Part shown: one piece after another, positions 25,746 through 34,912 of the stretch
Position numbering within the stretch: position 1 is the stretch's first letter
Layout: each line of letters starts with the position of its first letter
From: Paenibacillus athensensis
GTDB lineage: Bacteria; Bacillota; Bacilli; Paenibacillales; NBRC-103111
Length of the DNA: 64,000 nt
NCBI RefSeq assembly: GCF_004514475.2
Contig: NZ_MYFO02000008.1
Location: 62,001-126,000 of the forward strand
Direction of reading: 5' to 3'
Translations under genes and position numbers: made by a program
The notes under the pieces: generated by a model
What the model saw: the letters and a program-made list of their open reading frames with translations, nothing else
What the model was told of the DNA's origin: nothing
Databases searched by the model: none

Positions 25746-26549
25746 ATGGATCGTAAAATTCGAGTAGCAGTAGTTGGAGCAAGCGGCAGAATGGGACGCG
25801 AGGTCGTAAAAACGGTATTGACAGAGCCGGATATGGAGCTGGTGGCAGGCGTGGACCGCTCCACCGGCCCCGTCGATTTGGGGCGGCTTGTCGGACTTGA
25901 GCCTTGCGGCGTAGCGATGCATACCGATCTGGAGCTGGCGCTGGTTGAATCCGGCGTTGATGTCATGGTTGATTTTACCGCGCCGCAGACGGCTTATGCC
26001 CATACAAGTCTGGCGATTACACACGGCATTCGTCCGGTCATCGGGACAACCGGATTTACCCCGGAGCAAATTGAAGATTTGGACAAGCAATGCCGGGAAA
26101 ACGGTCTTGGCGGACTGATTGCGCCGAATTTCTCCATCGGGGCGATTCTGATGATGAAATTTGCCGCACAGGCATCGAAATATTTTCCGCATCTGGAAAT
26201 TATCGAATATCACGGCGACCAGAAGCTCGACGCGCCGTCCGGCACATCGATCAAAACCGCCGAAATGATTTCGGAGGTACGCGAGGAAATTCGTCAGGGC
26301 AACCCGCATGAGGAAGAAACGATTGAGGGCTCCCGAGGCGGACTCTACAACGGCTTCCGGATACATAGCGTGCGCTTGCCGGGCATTTTCGCGCAGCAGG
26401 AAGTTATTATGGCCTCTCCGGGCCAGACGCTCAAAATCCGTCACGATTCGCACGAGCGTTCTTCCTATATGCCGGGCGTTGCGCTGGCGATTCGCAAGGT
26501 GATGACATACGAGGGCATGATCTACGGATTCGAGCATTTTATCGACTAG
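25746..26549 (+). CDS. dapB: 4-hydroxy-tetrahydrodipicolinate reductase
   Basis: NAD(P)H-dependent reduction in the lysine/diaminopimelate pathway, which also feeds dipicolinate for spores. The 267-residue protein has the nucleotide-binding motif VGASGRMGRE near residues 9-18 and the substrate loop with H156 and K160 in EYHGDQKLDAPSGTS. The second histidine of the usual HH pair is glycine (G157) here; the first histidine and the lysine are retained, so activity is expected. It is followed 14 nt later by mgsA. Confidence 0.95.
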   Translation: MDRKIRVAVVGASGRMGREVVKTVLTEPDMELVAGVDRSTGPVDLGRLVGLEPCGVAMHTDLELALVESGVDVMVDFTAPQTAYAHTSLAITHGIRPVIGTTGFTPEQIEDLDKQCRENGLGGLIAPNFSIGAILMMKFAAQASKYFPHLEIIEYHGDQKLDAPSGTSIKTAEMISEVREEIRQGNPHEEETIEGSRGGLYNGFRIHSVRLPGIFAQQEVIMASPGQTLKIRHDSHERSSYMPGVALAIRKVMTYEGMIYGFEHFID

Positions 26550-26563
26550 GGAGCGAATAACGC

Positions 26564-26986
26564 ATGAATATTGCACTGATTGCGCACGATCGCAAAAAAG
26601 AAGAAATGGTCAACTTCGCCGTCGCTTACGAGCATGTATTTGCTGCAGGGCACACCCTGTATGCTACCGGAACGACAGGACAGCGGATCATGGACAACAC
26701 GAAGCTCAACGTGCACCGCTTCATGTCGGGACCGCTGGGCGGCGACCAGCAAATCGGCGCGCTGGTCGCGCAAAATGAAATGGATCTGATCATCTTTTTG
26801 CGCGATCCGCTGATGGCCCAGCCGCACGAGCCGGACATTATCGCTTTGCTGCGGCTGTGCGACGTGCAGGGAATTCCTTGCGCGACGAATATCGCGACGG
26901 CGGAAATTCTCGTCAAGGCGCTAGATCGCGGCGATTTTGCCTGGAGAGAGCTGGTGCACAAATACAAGCCGGAGGACTGGTCATGA
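26564..26986 (+). CDS. mgsA: Methylglyoxal synthase
   Basis: Converts dihydroxyacetone phosphate to methylglyoxal plus phosphate, a glycolytic bypass. The 140-residue protein has the family features [10 protein letters not shown] at the start, TGTTGQRI near residue 37-44, and [15 protein letters not shown] near 57-71, which build the phosphate site and carry the catalytic aspartate. The order dapB-mgsA-bshB1-bshA is the same as in B. subtilis. Its stop overlaps the bshB1 start (ATGA). Confidence 0.95.
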   Translation: MNIALIAHDRKKEEMVNFAVAYEHVFAAGHTLYATGTTGQRIMDNTKLNVHRFMSGPLGGDQQIGALVAQNEMDLIIFLRDPLMAQPHEPDIIALLRLCDVQGIPCATNIATAEILVKALDRGDFAWRELVHKYKPEDWS

Positions 26987-27678
26987 GCGAAGGGCTCGAC
27001 ATCCTGATTTTTGGCGCGCATGCCGACGATGCGGAAATCGGTATGGGCGCGACGATTGCCAAGCATACGGCGGCAGGCCTCCGCGTAGGCATTTGCGATT
27101 TGACGTATGCCGAGCTGTCGTCGAACGGTACGGTCGAGCTGCGGCAGCAGGAAGCGGACGAAGCCGCAAGCCTGCTCGGGTTGACTGTGCGTACGAATCT
27201 CGGGCTGCCCGATCGCGGCTTGACGATGACGAAGGAGCAGATCGACCGGATTACCTTGGAAATCCGCAAGCATAAGCCGAAAATCGTATTTGCGCCTTAT
27301 TGGCAGGATCGGCATCCCGACCATATCGCTTGCTCGCAGCTTGTGCAGGAGGCGGTATTTAACGCCAAGCTGCGGCGTTATTTGCCGGAGGCTCCGCCGG
27401 TGCAGGTGGAGCAGCTTTATTTTTATTTTATCAACGATGTCTATGAAGCCGACGTGCTGGTTGACGTCTCCGGCTGCTACGAGCCGAAGCTGGCCGCGCT
27501 TGGCGCGTACCGCTCGCAATTCGCGGCAACGGGCAACGACGTGGTGCTCACGCCGCTCAATCAGGGCTATGTAGAACGGGTGGAGGCGCGAGACCGGCTG
27601 CTGGGCCAAAAGCGCATGGTCGCTTATGCCGAGGGCTTTGTTTCCAAGCAGCCGCTTACGGTCGATTTGTTCCGCTGA
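26983..27678 (+). CDS. bshB1: Bacillithiol biosynthesis deacetylase BshB1
   Basis: PIG-L-type zinc deacetylase that removes the acetyl group from GlcNAc-malate, the second step of bacillithiol synthesis. The 231-residue protein has the zinc motif AHADD at residues 12-16 and HPDH near 110-113. ATG 26983 is used because it places the zinc motif at its normal distance from the N-terminus and overlaps the mgsA stop. The next gene, bshA, encodes the preceding enzyme. Confidence 0.94.
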   Translation: MSEGLDILIFGAHADDAEIGMGATIAKHTAAGLRVGICDLTYAELSSNGTVELRQQEADEAASLLGLTVRTNLGLPDRGLTMTKEQIDRITLEIRKHKPKIVFAPYWQDRHPDHIACSQLVQEAVFNAKLRRYLPEAPPVQVEQLYFYFINDVYEADVLVDVSGCYEPKLAALGAYRSQFAATGNDVVLTPLNQGYVERVEARDRLLGQKRMVAYAEGFVSKQPLTVDLFR

Positions 27679-27701
27679 GGCGCACAGAAAGAGGAGACCG
27701 C

Positions 27702-28880
27702 ATGACAGATAAGCTGAAAATCGGAATTACGTGCTACCCGACGCTCGGAGGCTCCGGCGTGGTGGCGACGGAGCTTGGCAAGCTGCTGGCGGAAAAGGGG
27801 CACGAGGTTCATTTTATTACGCACAGCATGCCGTTTCGTTTGGGAAAATTCCATAAAAATATCTTTTATCACGAGGTCGAGGTTAGCGATTACTATGTAT
27901 TCCGCTATCCGCCCTATGATTTATCATTAGCCAGCAAGCTGGCCCAAGTCGCCCAGATGCAGGAGCTGGATCTGCTGCACGTTCATTACGCGATTCCGCA
28001 TGCCGTATGCGCGCTGCTCGCCAAACAGATGATCGGCAGCAAGCTCAAGGTCGTCACAACGCTGCACGGCACGGACATTACCGTGCTTGGGCAGGACCAG
28101 TCGATCAGCGACCTGATCCGCTACGCGATCAACGAAAGCGATGCGGTAACGGCAGTGTCCAAGGATTTGATCCGCGAGACGCGGGAATCGCTGGCAATCG
28201 ATCGCGACATTGATCTGGCTTACAATTTTGTGGACAAACGCGTCTATTATCCACGCGAAGTCGAAAAGCTGCGCCGGGAGTTTGCGCGGCCCGACGAAAA
28301 GCTGTTGATTCATATTTCTAACTTCCGCCCGGTCAAACGGGTAGCGGATGTAGTGGACGTGTTCGCCAAGGTGAATGAACGCGTGCCGAGCCGGCTGCTG
28401 TTTGTCGGCGAAGGGCCGGAGCTGTCGCGGATTATTGCCAAGGTCAAGGAGCTGGGGCTGACCGATCGCGTGATTTTCTGCGGCAAGCAGGACGATGTGG
28501 CGCAGGTGATCTCGCTGGCCGATGTGATGCTGCTGCCGTCGGAGAAGGAAAGCTTTGGCCTTGTGGCGCTGGAGGCAATGGCCTGCGGCGTGCCGACGAT
28601 CGGCTCGAACGCCGGCGGGATTCCCGAGCTGATCACGCATGGCGAAACGGGCTTCCTGGCCGATATCGGCGACACGGAGACGATGGCGCGACATGCGATT
28701 GAGCTGCTGACGAGTCCCGGCCTTTACGAGCGTTTCGTCGAGGCGTGCTTATTCCGGGCGCGGCAGACGTTTTGCAATGATTTGACGACGCTGCAATACG
28801 AGGAAATTTATTATCGCGTGCTCGGCCGTCCGATGCCGGAATCGCACCGCAATCTGGAGTCGTTCTGCCAGCAGCCGTAA
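27702..28880 (+). CDS. bshA: N-acetyl-alpha-D-glucosaminyl L-malate synthase BshA
   Basis: Retaining GT4 glycosyltransferase that joins UDP-GlcNAc and L-malate, the first step of bacillithiol synthesis. The 392-residue protein starts KIGITCYPTLGGSGVVATELG, the acceptor-side glycine loop of this family, has LHGTDITVLG near residue 125, and the GT4 donor motif ESFGLVALEAMACG near 280-293. The ATG follows AGAGGAG. A 200-nt spacer with no recognised signal precedes cca. Confidence 0.95.
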   Translation: MTDKLKIGITCYPTLGGSGVVATELGKLLAEKGHEVHFITHSMPFRLGKFHKNIFYHEVEVSDYYVFRYPPYDLSLASKLAQVAQMQELDLLHVHYAIPHAVCALLAKQMIGSKLKVVTTLHGTDITVLGQDQSISDLIRYAINESDAVTAVSKDLIRETRESLAIDRDIDLAYNFVDKRVYYPREVEKLRREFARPDEKLLIHISNFRPVKRVADVVDVFAKVNERVPSRLLFVGEGPELSRIIAKVKELGLTDRVIFCGKQDDVAQVISLADVMLLPSEKESFGLVALEAMACGVPTIGSNAGGIPELITHGETGFLADIGDTETMARHAIELLTSPGLYERFVEACLFRARQTFCNDLTTLQYEEIYYRVLGRPMPESHRNLESFCQQP

Positions 28881-29080
28881 GCCGTTAGGGCGCGCTTCGC
28901 TGCTGCAGGGCGGCTTCGGCCGTTTTGGGGCGTGAAAGGGCGGTTGCTGCGGGAATAGCGGCTGGAGGGGCGTCCTGGGAACGAGGGAACGGCAGCCATC
29001 AGCGATCCGACAGGGAAGCGACGAATGGGTGAGAGCGGTGCGCCGGTGGTGGCAAGTCTGCGGACAGGAGTTGAAATGGA

Positions 29081-30637
29081 ATGAAGCAAGATGAGAGGTC
29101 CGCATTGGACGATTCGGGTGCGCTGCTCGTTTTGCAACAGTTGGAGGCAGCCGGCTACGAGGCGTATCTGGTCGGCGGCTGCGTGCGCGATTATGTGCTG
29201 GGACGACCGATCAAGGATGTTGACATTACGACGTCGGCGCGGCCCGAGCAGGTGATGGCGGTGTTTGCCCGCACGGCTCCGACAGGATTGGCGCACGGTA
29301 CGGTGACTGTTATTTTGCCCGAGGGCGTGTACGAGGTGACGACGTTTCGGGCCGAAGCCGAATATACCGATCACCGCCGTCCGGCTTCGGTGGCTTATAT
29401 TTCCGATTTGAATGAGGACTTGAAGCGGCGTGATTTTACGATGAATGCGATGGCGCTGAGTGCCCGCGGCGAGCTGCTGGACCCGTTCGGCGGGCGGGCC
29501 GATGCGGCGGCAGGGCTATTGCGCTGCGTCGGACAAGCGAGCGAGCGCTTCGGCGAAGACGCGTTACGGATGCTGCGCTGCGTGCGTTTTGCCGCGGCCT
29601 ATGGCTTGCGCGTCGAGGAGCAGACGTGGCAGGCGCTGCTGGCGCAGGCTCCCTTGCTGCGCCATGTGGCGATGGAGCGCGTGCGAAGCGAACTGGAGCG
29701 CATGGTCGAGGGCGTTGCGCCGGCGCGTGCGCTGCGCCTGCTGCTCGCCAGCGGCCTGTGGCAGCATGTCAAGCGTCCGCTTGAGCTGCCGCTGGAACGC
29801 TGGCGCGCACGCGACGCTGCCCTGGAGGGCGTCGCGTTGCTTGCGCAGCAGCAGGAGCGCTGGGCGCTGCTCCTGCTGCTGCTGGAAACGCCGGCGGCCG
29901 AGGTGCGCGCGGCGCTGCAACGGCTGACGTTCGCCCGCGCGGACGCGGAGGCGATCGTGGCCGTGCTCGGCCTGGCTGAGCAGCAGGCCGGGGCTTGCGG
30001 CGGCGCCGGCGCAGCCGCCGATGATGGCGGCGCCCCGCCCGGCGGCGCCGCAGGAGCGGACCCGCGCGAGCTGGCGCGGGTCTGGAAAGGCGCGGCCGTG
30101 CAGTACGGCGCGCGGGCGGCTTACGCGCTGCTGGCCGTGCTGCAGGCGCTGGAAGCATCCGGCGGCGTCTTGGACGCGCCGCCGGATGCTCGCGCGGGCG
30201 AACGCGCTGCCGCGCCGCCTGCCGTGCCGCTGGCTGCGCCACCAAGCCCGCTGCCTGCCGCGCCGCTGGCCGCGCCATCAAGCCCGCCGCCTGCCGTGCC
30301 GCTGGCTGCGCCACCAAGCCCGCCGCCTGCCCCGGCCGTGCCGCCATCCGCCGCCGCCCCGCCAGCCCCCTGGCTGGCGGGCTGGCTGCGCCGCTGCGGG
30401 CCGCTGCTGCGGGCGCACGGCGCAACCTGGCTGCGCGAGGTGCCGTGCTTCAGCGTCAAAGAGCTGGCCGTCTCCGGCACGGATGTGGCCGAGCGGCTTG
30501 GCCGCCGGCCCGGGCCGTGGCTCGGCAGGCTGCTGGAGACGCTGCTCCTGCGCACGGCGCTTGGCGAGCTGCCGAACGAACGAACGCCGCTGCTGGAAGC
30601 GGCGACCGAGCTGGGCTACAGCGATGGAGAGCCCTAA
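29081..30637 (+). CDS. cca: CCA tRNA nucleotidyltransferase with Ala/Pro-rich insert
   Basis: Adds or repairs the 3' CCA of tRNAs. The 518-residue protein keeps the class II nucleotidyltransferase head: VGGCVRDYVLG at residues 31-41 and catalytic D46 and D48 in KDVDIT, then RRDFTMNAMA and EDALRMLRCVRFAA. It is over 100 residues longer than typical Firmicute Cca because of low-complexity alanine/proline/glycine-rich stretches at about 300-325 and 360-428; the second contains three tandem 36-bp repeats. The C-terminal part resumes with LAGWLRRCGPLLR. The ATG follows CAGGAG. A palindromic repeat element starts right after the stop. Confidence 0.92.
   Translation: MKQDERSALDDSGALLVLQQLEAAGYEAYLVGGCVRDYVLGRPIKDVDITTSARPEQVMAVFARTAPTGLAHGTVTVILPEGVYEVTTFRAEAEYTDHRRPASVAYISDLNEDLKRRDFTMNAMALSARGELLDPFGGRADAAAGLLRCVGQASERFGEDALRMLRCVRFAAAYGLRVEEQTWQALLAQAPLLRHVAMERVRSELERMVEGVAPARALRLLLASGLWQHVKRPLELPLERWRARDAALEGVALLAQQQERWALLLLLLETPAAEVRAALQRLTFARADAEAIVAVLGLAEQQAGACGGAGAAADDGGAPPGGAAGADPRELARVWKGAAVQYGARAAYALLAVLQALEASGGVLDAPPDARAGERAAAPPAVPLAAPPSPLPAAPLAAPSSPPPAVPLAAPPSPPPAPAVPPSAAAPPAPWLAGWLRRCGPLLRAHGATWLREVPCFSVKELAVSGTDVAERLGRRPGPWLGRLLETLLLRTALGELPNERTPLLEAATELGYSDGEP
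30221..30328 (+). repeat. Three tandem 36-bp repeats inside cca
   Basis: Units at 30221-30256, 30257-30292 and 30293-30328, in frame, each encode 12 residues of the type AVPLAAPPSPPP (residues 381-416). Units 1 and 3 differ at one base; unit 2 differs more. A coding minisatellite, liable to change copy number. Confidence 0.92.
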
Positions 30638-30807
30638 AAGTGCGGTGAACAAGTGGCCGGAGAGTCGATAGGGAGTTGGAACAGCGTCAGCGGTCGCCTT
30701 TGTAGACGGATTTTCACCCCAAACGGGGTCATTCCATCGGAAAATCCGGCTACAACAGCGAGTGGAAACCGCTATCGACCGGAGGACACTGGTGGTTCAC
30801 CGGACTT
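30638..30807 (+). repeat. Palindromic intergenic element, copy A (with inner palindrome)
   Basis: Starts directly after the cca stop and ends about 20 nt before birA. Terminal inverted repeats of 13 bp (30638-30650 with 30795-30807, one mismatch) and inner arms GTCGATAG/CTATCGAC (30664-30671 with 30772-30779) match copy B at 46627-46722. Relative to copy B it has about 69 extra bp (30685-30753), itself palindromic (30702-30715 with 30740-30753), flanked by AACAG at 30680-30684 and 30754-30758. Type of element unknown. Confidence 0.85.
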
Positions 30808-30827
30808 TCTAAAGAGAGGATAACGTG

Positions 30828-31796
30828 ATGAACGAACGAATATTGGAGCTGTTTCAGGCCCAGCCCGAGGTGTATGTATCGGGTGAAGAACTCAGCCGTC
30901 GGCTCGGCTGCTCGCGCACCGCGATCTGGAAGCATATTCGCGAGCTGCGCGAGGCTGGCTACGAATTTGAAGCGTCGCCCCGCAAGGGCTACCGGCTGCT
31001 CAAAAAGCCGGCCAAGCTCAGCGCGGCGGAGCTGCTGTCAGGCCTGGCCACGCAGACGATGGGCCACAAGCTGCACATCTACGACGAGGTCGACTCGACG
31101 CAGCTTGTCGCACATGCGCTGATCGCCCAGGGGGCGTCGGAGGGCACGCTGGTGCTGGCCGAATCGCAGACGGCCGGACGCGGTCGCATGGGCCGCAAAT
31201 GGCACTCGCCGCCCGGCAAGGGCATCTGGATGAGTCTGGTGCTCAAGCCGCTGATCCCCGTCTACTTCATGCCGCAGTTGACGCTGCTGACCGCGGTGGC
31301 GCTCTGCCGCTCGATCCAGCAGGTGTGCGGTGCGGACATCGGCATCAAGTGGCCGAACGATCTGCTGATCGGCGGGAAGAAGGTAAGCGGCATTTTGCTG
31401 GAAAGCAGCGGTGAAGACGAGCGGCTGAAGTATGTGATTGCCGGTATCGGAATCAGCGCCAATCTGCTGGCTGCCGACTACCCGGAGGAGCTACGCGGCA
31501 TTGCCACGTCGCTGGCGATTGAAACCGGGGCCGAGGTGCGCCGGGAAAAGCTGATTCAGGCGTTTTTGCTGGAATTCGAAGAGCTGTACCGCTTGTATCA
31601 CGAGAAAGGCTTTGCGCCGATCAAGCTGCTGTGGGAAGCGCTTAGCGTGTCGCTGCACCGCCCGATCCGCACGACGACGGGTCAGGGCGTAATCGAAGGC
31701 ATGGCCGAGGCGATTGACGACTCGGGCGCGCTGATCGTGCTGACGCCTTCCGGCGAACGGATCAACGTATATTCCGGCGATGTTGAACATGCGTAA
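30828..31796 (+). CDS. birA: Biotin-protein ligase / biotin operon repressor
   Basis: Attaches biotin to acceptor proteins and, with its N-terminal domain, probably represses biotin genes. The 322-residue protein has an N-terminal winged helix (about residues 1-60, LSRRLGCSRTAIWKHIREL), the biotinyl-AMP loop GRGRMGRKWHSPPGKG near 117-132, and KWPNDLLIGGKKVSGIL near 180-196. It is therefore of the bifunctional type. ATG 30828 is preferred over GTG 30825 because of spacing to AGAGAGGA. The ribosome-binding site lies just after palindromic element copy A. Confidence 0.95.
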   Translation: MNERILELFQAQPEVYVSGEELSRRLGCSRTAIWKHIRELREAGYEFEASPRKGYRLLKKPAKLSAAELLSGLATQTMGHKLHIYDEVDSTQLVAHALIAQGASEGTLVLAESQTAGRGRMGRKWHSPPGKGIWMSLVLKPLIPVYFMPQLTLLTAVALCRSIQQVCGADIGIKWPNDLLIGGKKVSGILLESSGEDERLKYVIAGIGISANLLAADYPEELRGIATSLAIETGAEVRREKLIQAFLLEFEELYRLYHEKGFAPIKLLWEALSVSLHRPIRTTTGQGVIEGMAEAIDDSGALIVLTPSGERINVYSGDVEHA

Positions 31797-31820
31797 GGGC
31801 TGTTCGTTTGTGCCGAAGTT

Positions 31821-31829
31821 TGCTATAAT
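31821..31829 (+). promoter_or_regulatory. Extended -10 promoter for the panB leader
   Basis: TGCTATAAT at 31821-31829 is a perfect extended -10 element. The -35 region around 31801 is poor, which is acceptable for extended -10 promoters. Confidence 0.6.
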
Positions 31830-31835
31830 GTAGGG

Positions 31836-32025
31836 AAGAGGCGGTATCCGCGAGAACTGCACTCCGGCTTTGGACATAGGCTAGACCTTGAACGATTTGG
31901 AGAAAGTAACACTTGTAGTCGATTTCTGCTCTGAGCCCTGCGGGGACCGAGACGGAAGGCTGATGACATGAATGTGTGCGCATCGTAAGCCTTTTTAGCT
32001 CGCGGCTAAAAGGCTTTTTATTTTA
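31836..32025 (+). ncRNA. Structured leader RNA upstream of panBCD
   Basis: About 190 nt between the extended -10 promoter and an intrinsic terminator placed shortly before panB. Local hairpins are visible, for example GCGG-TAT-CCGC near 31841-31851, and GGCTAGA/TCTGAGCC as a closing helix further on. No open frame with a ribosome-binding site is seen. It may be a panB leader controlled by attenuation (the known pan RNA motif precedes panB in Firmicutes) or an independent RNA such as 6S. Not identified by a covariance model. Confidence 0.45.
31987..32025 (+). terminator. Intrinsic terminator in the panB leader
   Basis: A 12-bp stem with one bulge (31987-31999 with 32005-32016), loop TCGCG, then a long T-rich tract. 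It lies about 25 nt before the panB start, so it must be read through or bypassed for panBCD expression from the upstream promoter. Confidence 0.88.
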
Positions 32026-32048
32026 TTCGGAAAGCTGGGATCAATGTG

Positions 32049-32903
32049 ATGGAACAGCGCAAGCCGTTAACAACGGCCAAAATCAAAAAAATGAAAATGG
32101 ACGGCGTTCCGCTGGCAGTCGTGACCGCGTACGACTATCCTTCGGCTCGACTGGCTGAGGAAGCGGGCGTAGACGTCATTCTCGTCGGCGATTCGCTCGG
32201 CAACGTCGTGCTTGGCTATGATTCGACGCTGCCGGTTACGCTAGACGACATCGTGTATCACACCCGCGCCGTTGTGCGCGGCGCCGGCTCGACGTTTGTC
32301 GTCGCTGATCTGCCGTTTCTGACGTATCACGGCAGCATTGACTCGACGATGCGGGCTGTAGCCCGGCTGATGCAGGAGGGCGGCGCGAAGGCCGTCAAGC
32401 TGGAGGGCGGCGCTGAGGTGGCGCCGGTCGTGGAAGCCATCGTCAAAGCAGGCGTTCCCGTGGTTGGCCATATCGGCTTGACCCCGCAATCGGTACACCA
32501 GATCGGCGGTTATCGGGTGCAGGGCCGCAGCTCCGAGCAGGCCGAGAAGCTGCTCGCCGACGCCAAGGCGCTGGAGCAAGCCGGCGCGTTTGCAATCGTG
32601 GTCGAGCTGGTCACCGACGAGCTTGCCGAATGGCTGACCAAGCAGCTGTCGATTACGACAATCGGCATTGGCGCCGGCGCGACTTGCGACGGTCAGGTGC
32701 TGGTATTTCACGATTTGCTGCAATACGGACCGGAGTCCGTGCCGCGCAAGTTCGTCAAAACATACGCCAACCTGGGAGAAACGATCCGCACGGGCATAGG
32801 CGAATACGTCAAGGAAGTCAAAGCTCGCAGCTTCCCCGGTCCCGATCACACGTTCCATATGGATAACGATGTCGTGCAATATTTGTACGGGGACAAGGGG
32901 TGA
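32049..32903 (+). CDS. panB: 3-methyl-2-oxobutanoate hydroxymethyltransferase
   Basis: Adds the hydroxymethyl group from methylene-THF to ketoisovalerate, giving ketopantoate. The 284-residue TIM-barrel protein shows VTAYDYPSARLAEEAG near residue 24, the metal-site region VGDSLGNVVLGYDST, and GHIGLTPQSVHQIGGY near 138-153. ATG 32049 is preferred over GTG 32046; the ribosome-binding site is weak (TGGGA), consistent with regulated or modest translation. First gene of panBCD. Confidence 0.95.
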   Translation: MEQRKPLTTAKIKKMKMDGVPLAVVTAYDYPSARLAEEAGVDVILVGDSLGNVVLGYDSTLPVTLDDIVYHTRAVVRGAGSTFVVADLPFLTYHGSIDSTMRAVARLMQEGGAKAVKLEGGAEVAPVVEAIVKAGVPVVGHIGLTPQSVHQIGGYRVQGRSSEQAEKLLADAKALEQAGAFAIVVELVTDELAEWLTKQLSITTIGIGAGATCDGQVLVFHDLLQYGPESVPRKFVKTYANLGETIRTGIGEYVKEVKARSFPGPDHTFHMDNDVVQYLYGDKG

Positions 32904-32908
32904 GCCGC

Positions 32909-33778
32909 ATGGAGGTTGTAAGCGGGATCGCGGAGCTGCGCGGCAAGCTGGCCGCATATCGCCGTGAGCATGGCGACGGCCGAATCGGCTTTGTGCCGAC
33001 GATGGGGTATTTGCACGAAGGGCATGCCAGTTTGCTGCGCACGGCCAAGGAGCAAAGCGGTCTGGTTGTGCTCAGTATTTTTGTCAATCCGCTGCAGTTT
33101 GGACCGAATGAAGATTTTGAGCGGTATCCGCGCAATACGGAGCGTGACTTGCAGGTGGCCGAAGCCGCTGGCGCGGATCTGGTCTTTATGCCGGACGTAG
33201 CGGAGATGTACCCGCGGCCCAATCGGACGACCGTATCCGTGGCTGGCGTCACGGAACGGCTGTGCGGGGCTTCGCGCCCCGGCCATTTTGACGGCGTAGC
33301 GACTGTGGTCAGCAAGCTGTTTCATATCGTTCAGCCGGACCGGGCGTTTTTCGGCATGAAGGACGCGCAGCAGGTGGCTGTTATTCAGCAGATGGTCCGC
33401 GATTTGAATATGGATATCGAAATTGTGCCTTGCCCGACGCAACGCGAAGCGGACGGACTGGCGCTCAGCTCGCGCAATGTGTATTTGAGCGAAGAAGAGC
33501 GCCGTCAAGCGCTCGTGCTATCGCAGGGGCTGCAGCTGGCCGCCGCGTACGCCGGGCAAAGCGAACCGACAGCGGCTGCGCTGGTCGACATCGTGGCCGG
33601 CCATATCCGCACAGCTCCGCTGGCTGTGATCGATTATGTCGAGGCGCTGCAATTTCCTTCGCTGGAGCCGTTTGCAGCAGCGGCTGACGCCGCAGACGAG
33701 TCGATTCTCGTCGCTGTCGCCGTGAAATTCGGCGCAACGCGGCTGATTGACAATCTTATTTTACCGATAAGGAAGTGA
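32909..33778 (+). CDS. panC: Pantothenate synthetase
   Basis: ATP-dependent ligation of pantoate and beta-alanine. The 289-residue protein has the nucleotidyltransferase HIGH-type region ([15 protein letters not shown], with GYLHEGH near residues 33-39), [18 protein letters not shown] and the KMSKS-like [12 protein letters not shown] 32909 is preferred because AAGGGG lies 8 nt upstream; a GTG at 32900 overlaps the ribosome-binding site. It follows panB by 5 nt and precedes panD. Confidence 0.95.
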   Translation: MEVVSGIAELRGKLAAYRREHGDGRIGFVPTMGYLHEGHASLLRTAKEQSGLVVLSIFVNPLQFGPNEDFERYPRNTERDLQVAEAAGADLVFMPDVAEMYPRPNRTTVSVAGVTERLCGASRPGHFDGVATVVSKLFHIVQPDRAFFGMKDAQQVAVIQQMVRDLNMDIEIVPCPTQREADGLALSSRNVYLSEEERRQALVLSQGLQLAAAYAGQSEPTAAALVDIVAGHIRTAPLAVIDYVEALQFPSLEPFAAAADAADESILVAVAVKFGATRLIDNLILPIRK

Positions 33779-33783
33779 CGCTC

Positions 33784-34167
33784 ATGTTCCGCACGATGAT
33801 GAAAGCGAAAATTCACCGCGCAACCGTTACGGAAGCGAACCTGAATTACGTCGGCAGCATTACGATCGATGAGGATTTGATCGATCAGGTCGATATGCTC
33901 CCCAACGAAAAGGTGCAAATCGTTAACAATAACAACGGAGCGCGTCTGGAAACGTATATTATTCCGGGGCCGCGCGGCTCGGGCGTCATTTGCCTGAACG
34001 GCGCAGCGGCCCGGCTGGTGCAAACCGGCGATACGATCATTATCGTCTCCTATGCGATGATGAGCGACGAGGAAGCCCGCAAGCATCGGCCGACCGTGGC
34101 GATCATGGGCGAGAATAACCGCGTTGTCCAGCTGTTGAAGGAAGAGCTGCACTCGACCGTGCTGTAA
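33784..34167 (+). CDS. panD: Aspartate 1-decarboxylase
   Basis: Produces beta-alanine from aspartate for pantothenate. The 127-residue proenzyme has the self-cleavage site Gly24-Ser25 in NYVGSITID, where the serine becomes the pyruvoyl group, and the [12 protein letters not shown] start. Length is the usual 127 residues. ATG 33784 is preferred over an upstream GTG that overlaps the AAGGA ribosome-binding site. Last of panBCD. Confidence 0.96.
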   Translation: MFRTMMKAKIHRATVTEANLNYVGSITIDEDLIDQVDMLPNEKVQIVNNNNGARLETYIIPGPRGSGVICLNGAAARLVQTGDTIIIVSYAMMSDEEARKHRPTVAIMGENNRVVQLLKEELHSTVL

Positions 34168-34253
34168 AGCGTGTTTGAGAGCAGCGTGACGCATGAAATC
34201 CCGCTCGTTAACAAAGAATGAGATTAAGCTTTGGAGATGAGGTGGGATGCGAC

Positions 34254-34847
34254 ATGTTCAAGCATTTATTTTCCACGATGAACGAGGTCCTGGAAGAAAT
34301 CCAGAGGGAATACCCGCATACGTCGGGCAAGCAGCGCGAAGCATTGGACGAACAGCTCCAGGTGCTCAAAACGATGAGCGACGAGTTCATCGAATCGTGG
34401 CTGCAGTTCGAGGAAAAGCTCGGCAAGCTGTATAGCGCCGCGCCGGACAATACGGAGCCCTTGCACAATGAGCTGCTGGAGCTGGAGATGTCCGGCAAGG
34501 AGTCCGAGGAGTTCAAGCGCGGCCAAGGCTTTTACAAGCTGAACATGTACGATCAGGCTATTCGCGAGTTTGAAGCGCTGCTGGCGCTCCAGCCCGATTT
34601 TGTGCTGGCCCGCATGTATGTGGCAATGGGTTATTTGCGCAAGGAGGAATACGGGGAGGCGTACCGGCATTTTCAGTTTCTGCTGCCGCTGACCGACAAT
34701 ACCAAGATGAAGGCCATTTCCTATAATGCGATGGGCTGTATTCAGATCCAGAACCAGAATATGGAGAAAGCCTTCGAATATTTTCAAAAAGCGTACCGCC
34801 ATGATCCGTCCTGCGTAGAGCCGCTCATCCATCTGGACGAAGCGTAA
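34254..34847 (+). CDS. TPR-containing protein
   Basis: A 197-residue soluble protein. The N-terminal third is a likely coiled coil (MNEVLEEIQREY, then DEQLQVLKTMSDEFIESW); three TPR-like repeats follow between about residues 80 and 195 (YDQAIREFEALLALQPDF and MEKAFEYFQKAYRHDPS). Function unknown; likely a scaffold. ATG 34254 is preceded by GAGGTGGG. It lies between panD and dinG. Confidence 0.8.
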   Translation: MFKHLFSTMNEVLEEIQREYPHTSGKQREALDEQLQVLKTMSDEFIESWLQFEEKLGKLYSAAPDNTEPLHNELLELEMSGKESEEFKRGQGFYKLNMYDQAIREFEALLALQPDFVLARMYVAMGYLRKEEYGEAYRHFQFLLPLTDNTKMKAISYNAMGCIQIQNQNMEKAFEYFQKAYRHDPSCVEPLIHLDEA

Positions 34848-34912
34848 AACGATGCGGATCGGCACTCCCTTTTCCCAGGCAGTTTTGGTATGCTAAAAGA
34901 AGCATCAGCAGG

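Noticed and set aside
30221-30328. CRISPR-like repeat array
   Set aside because: The three 36-bp units are directly adjacent without spacers, in frame with cca, and code for Ala/Pro repeats.
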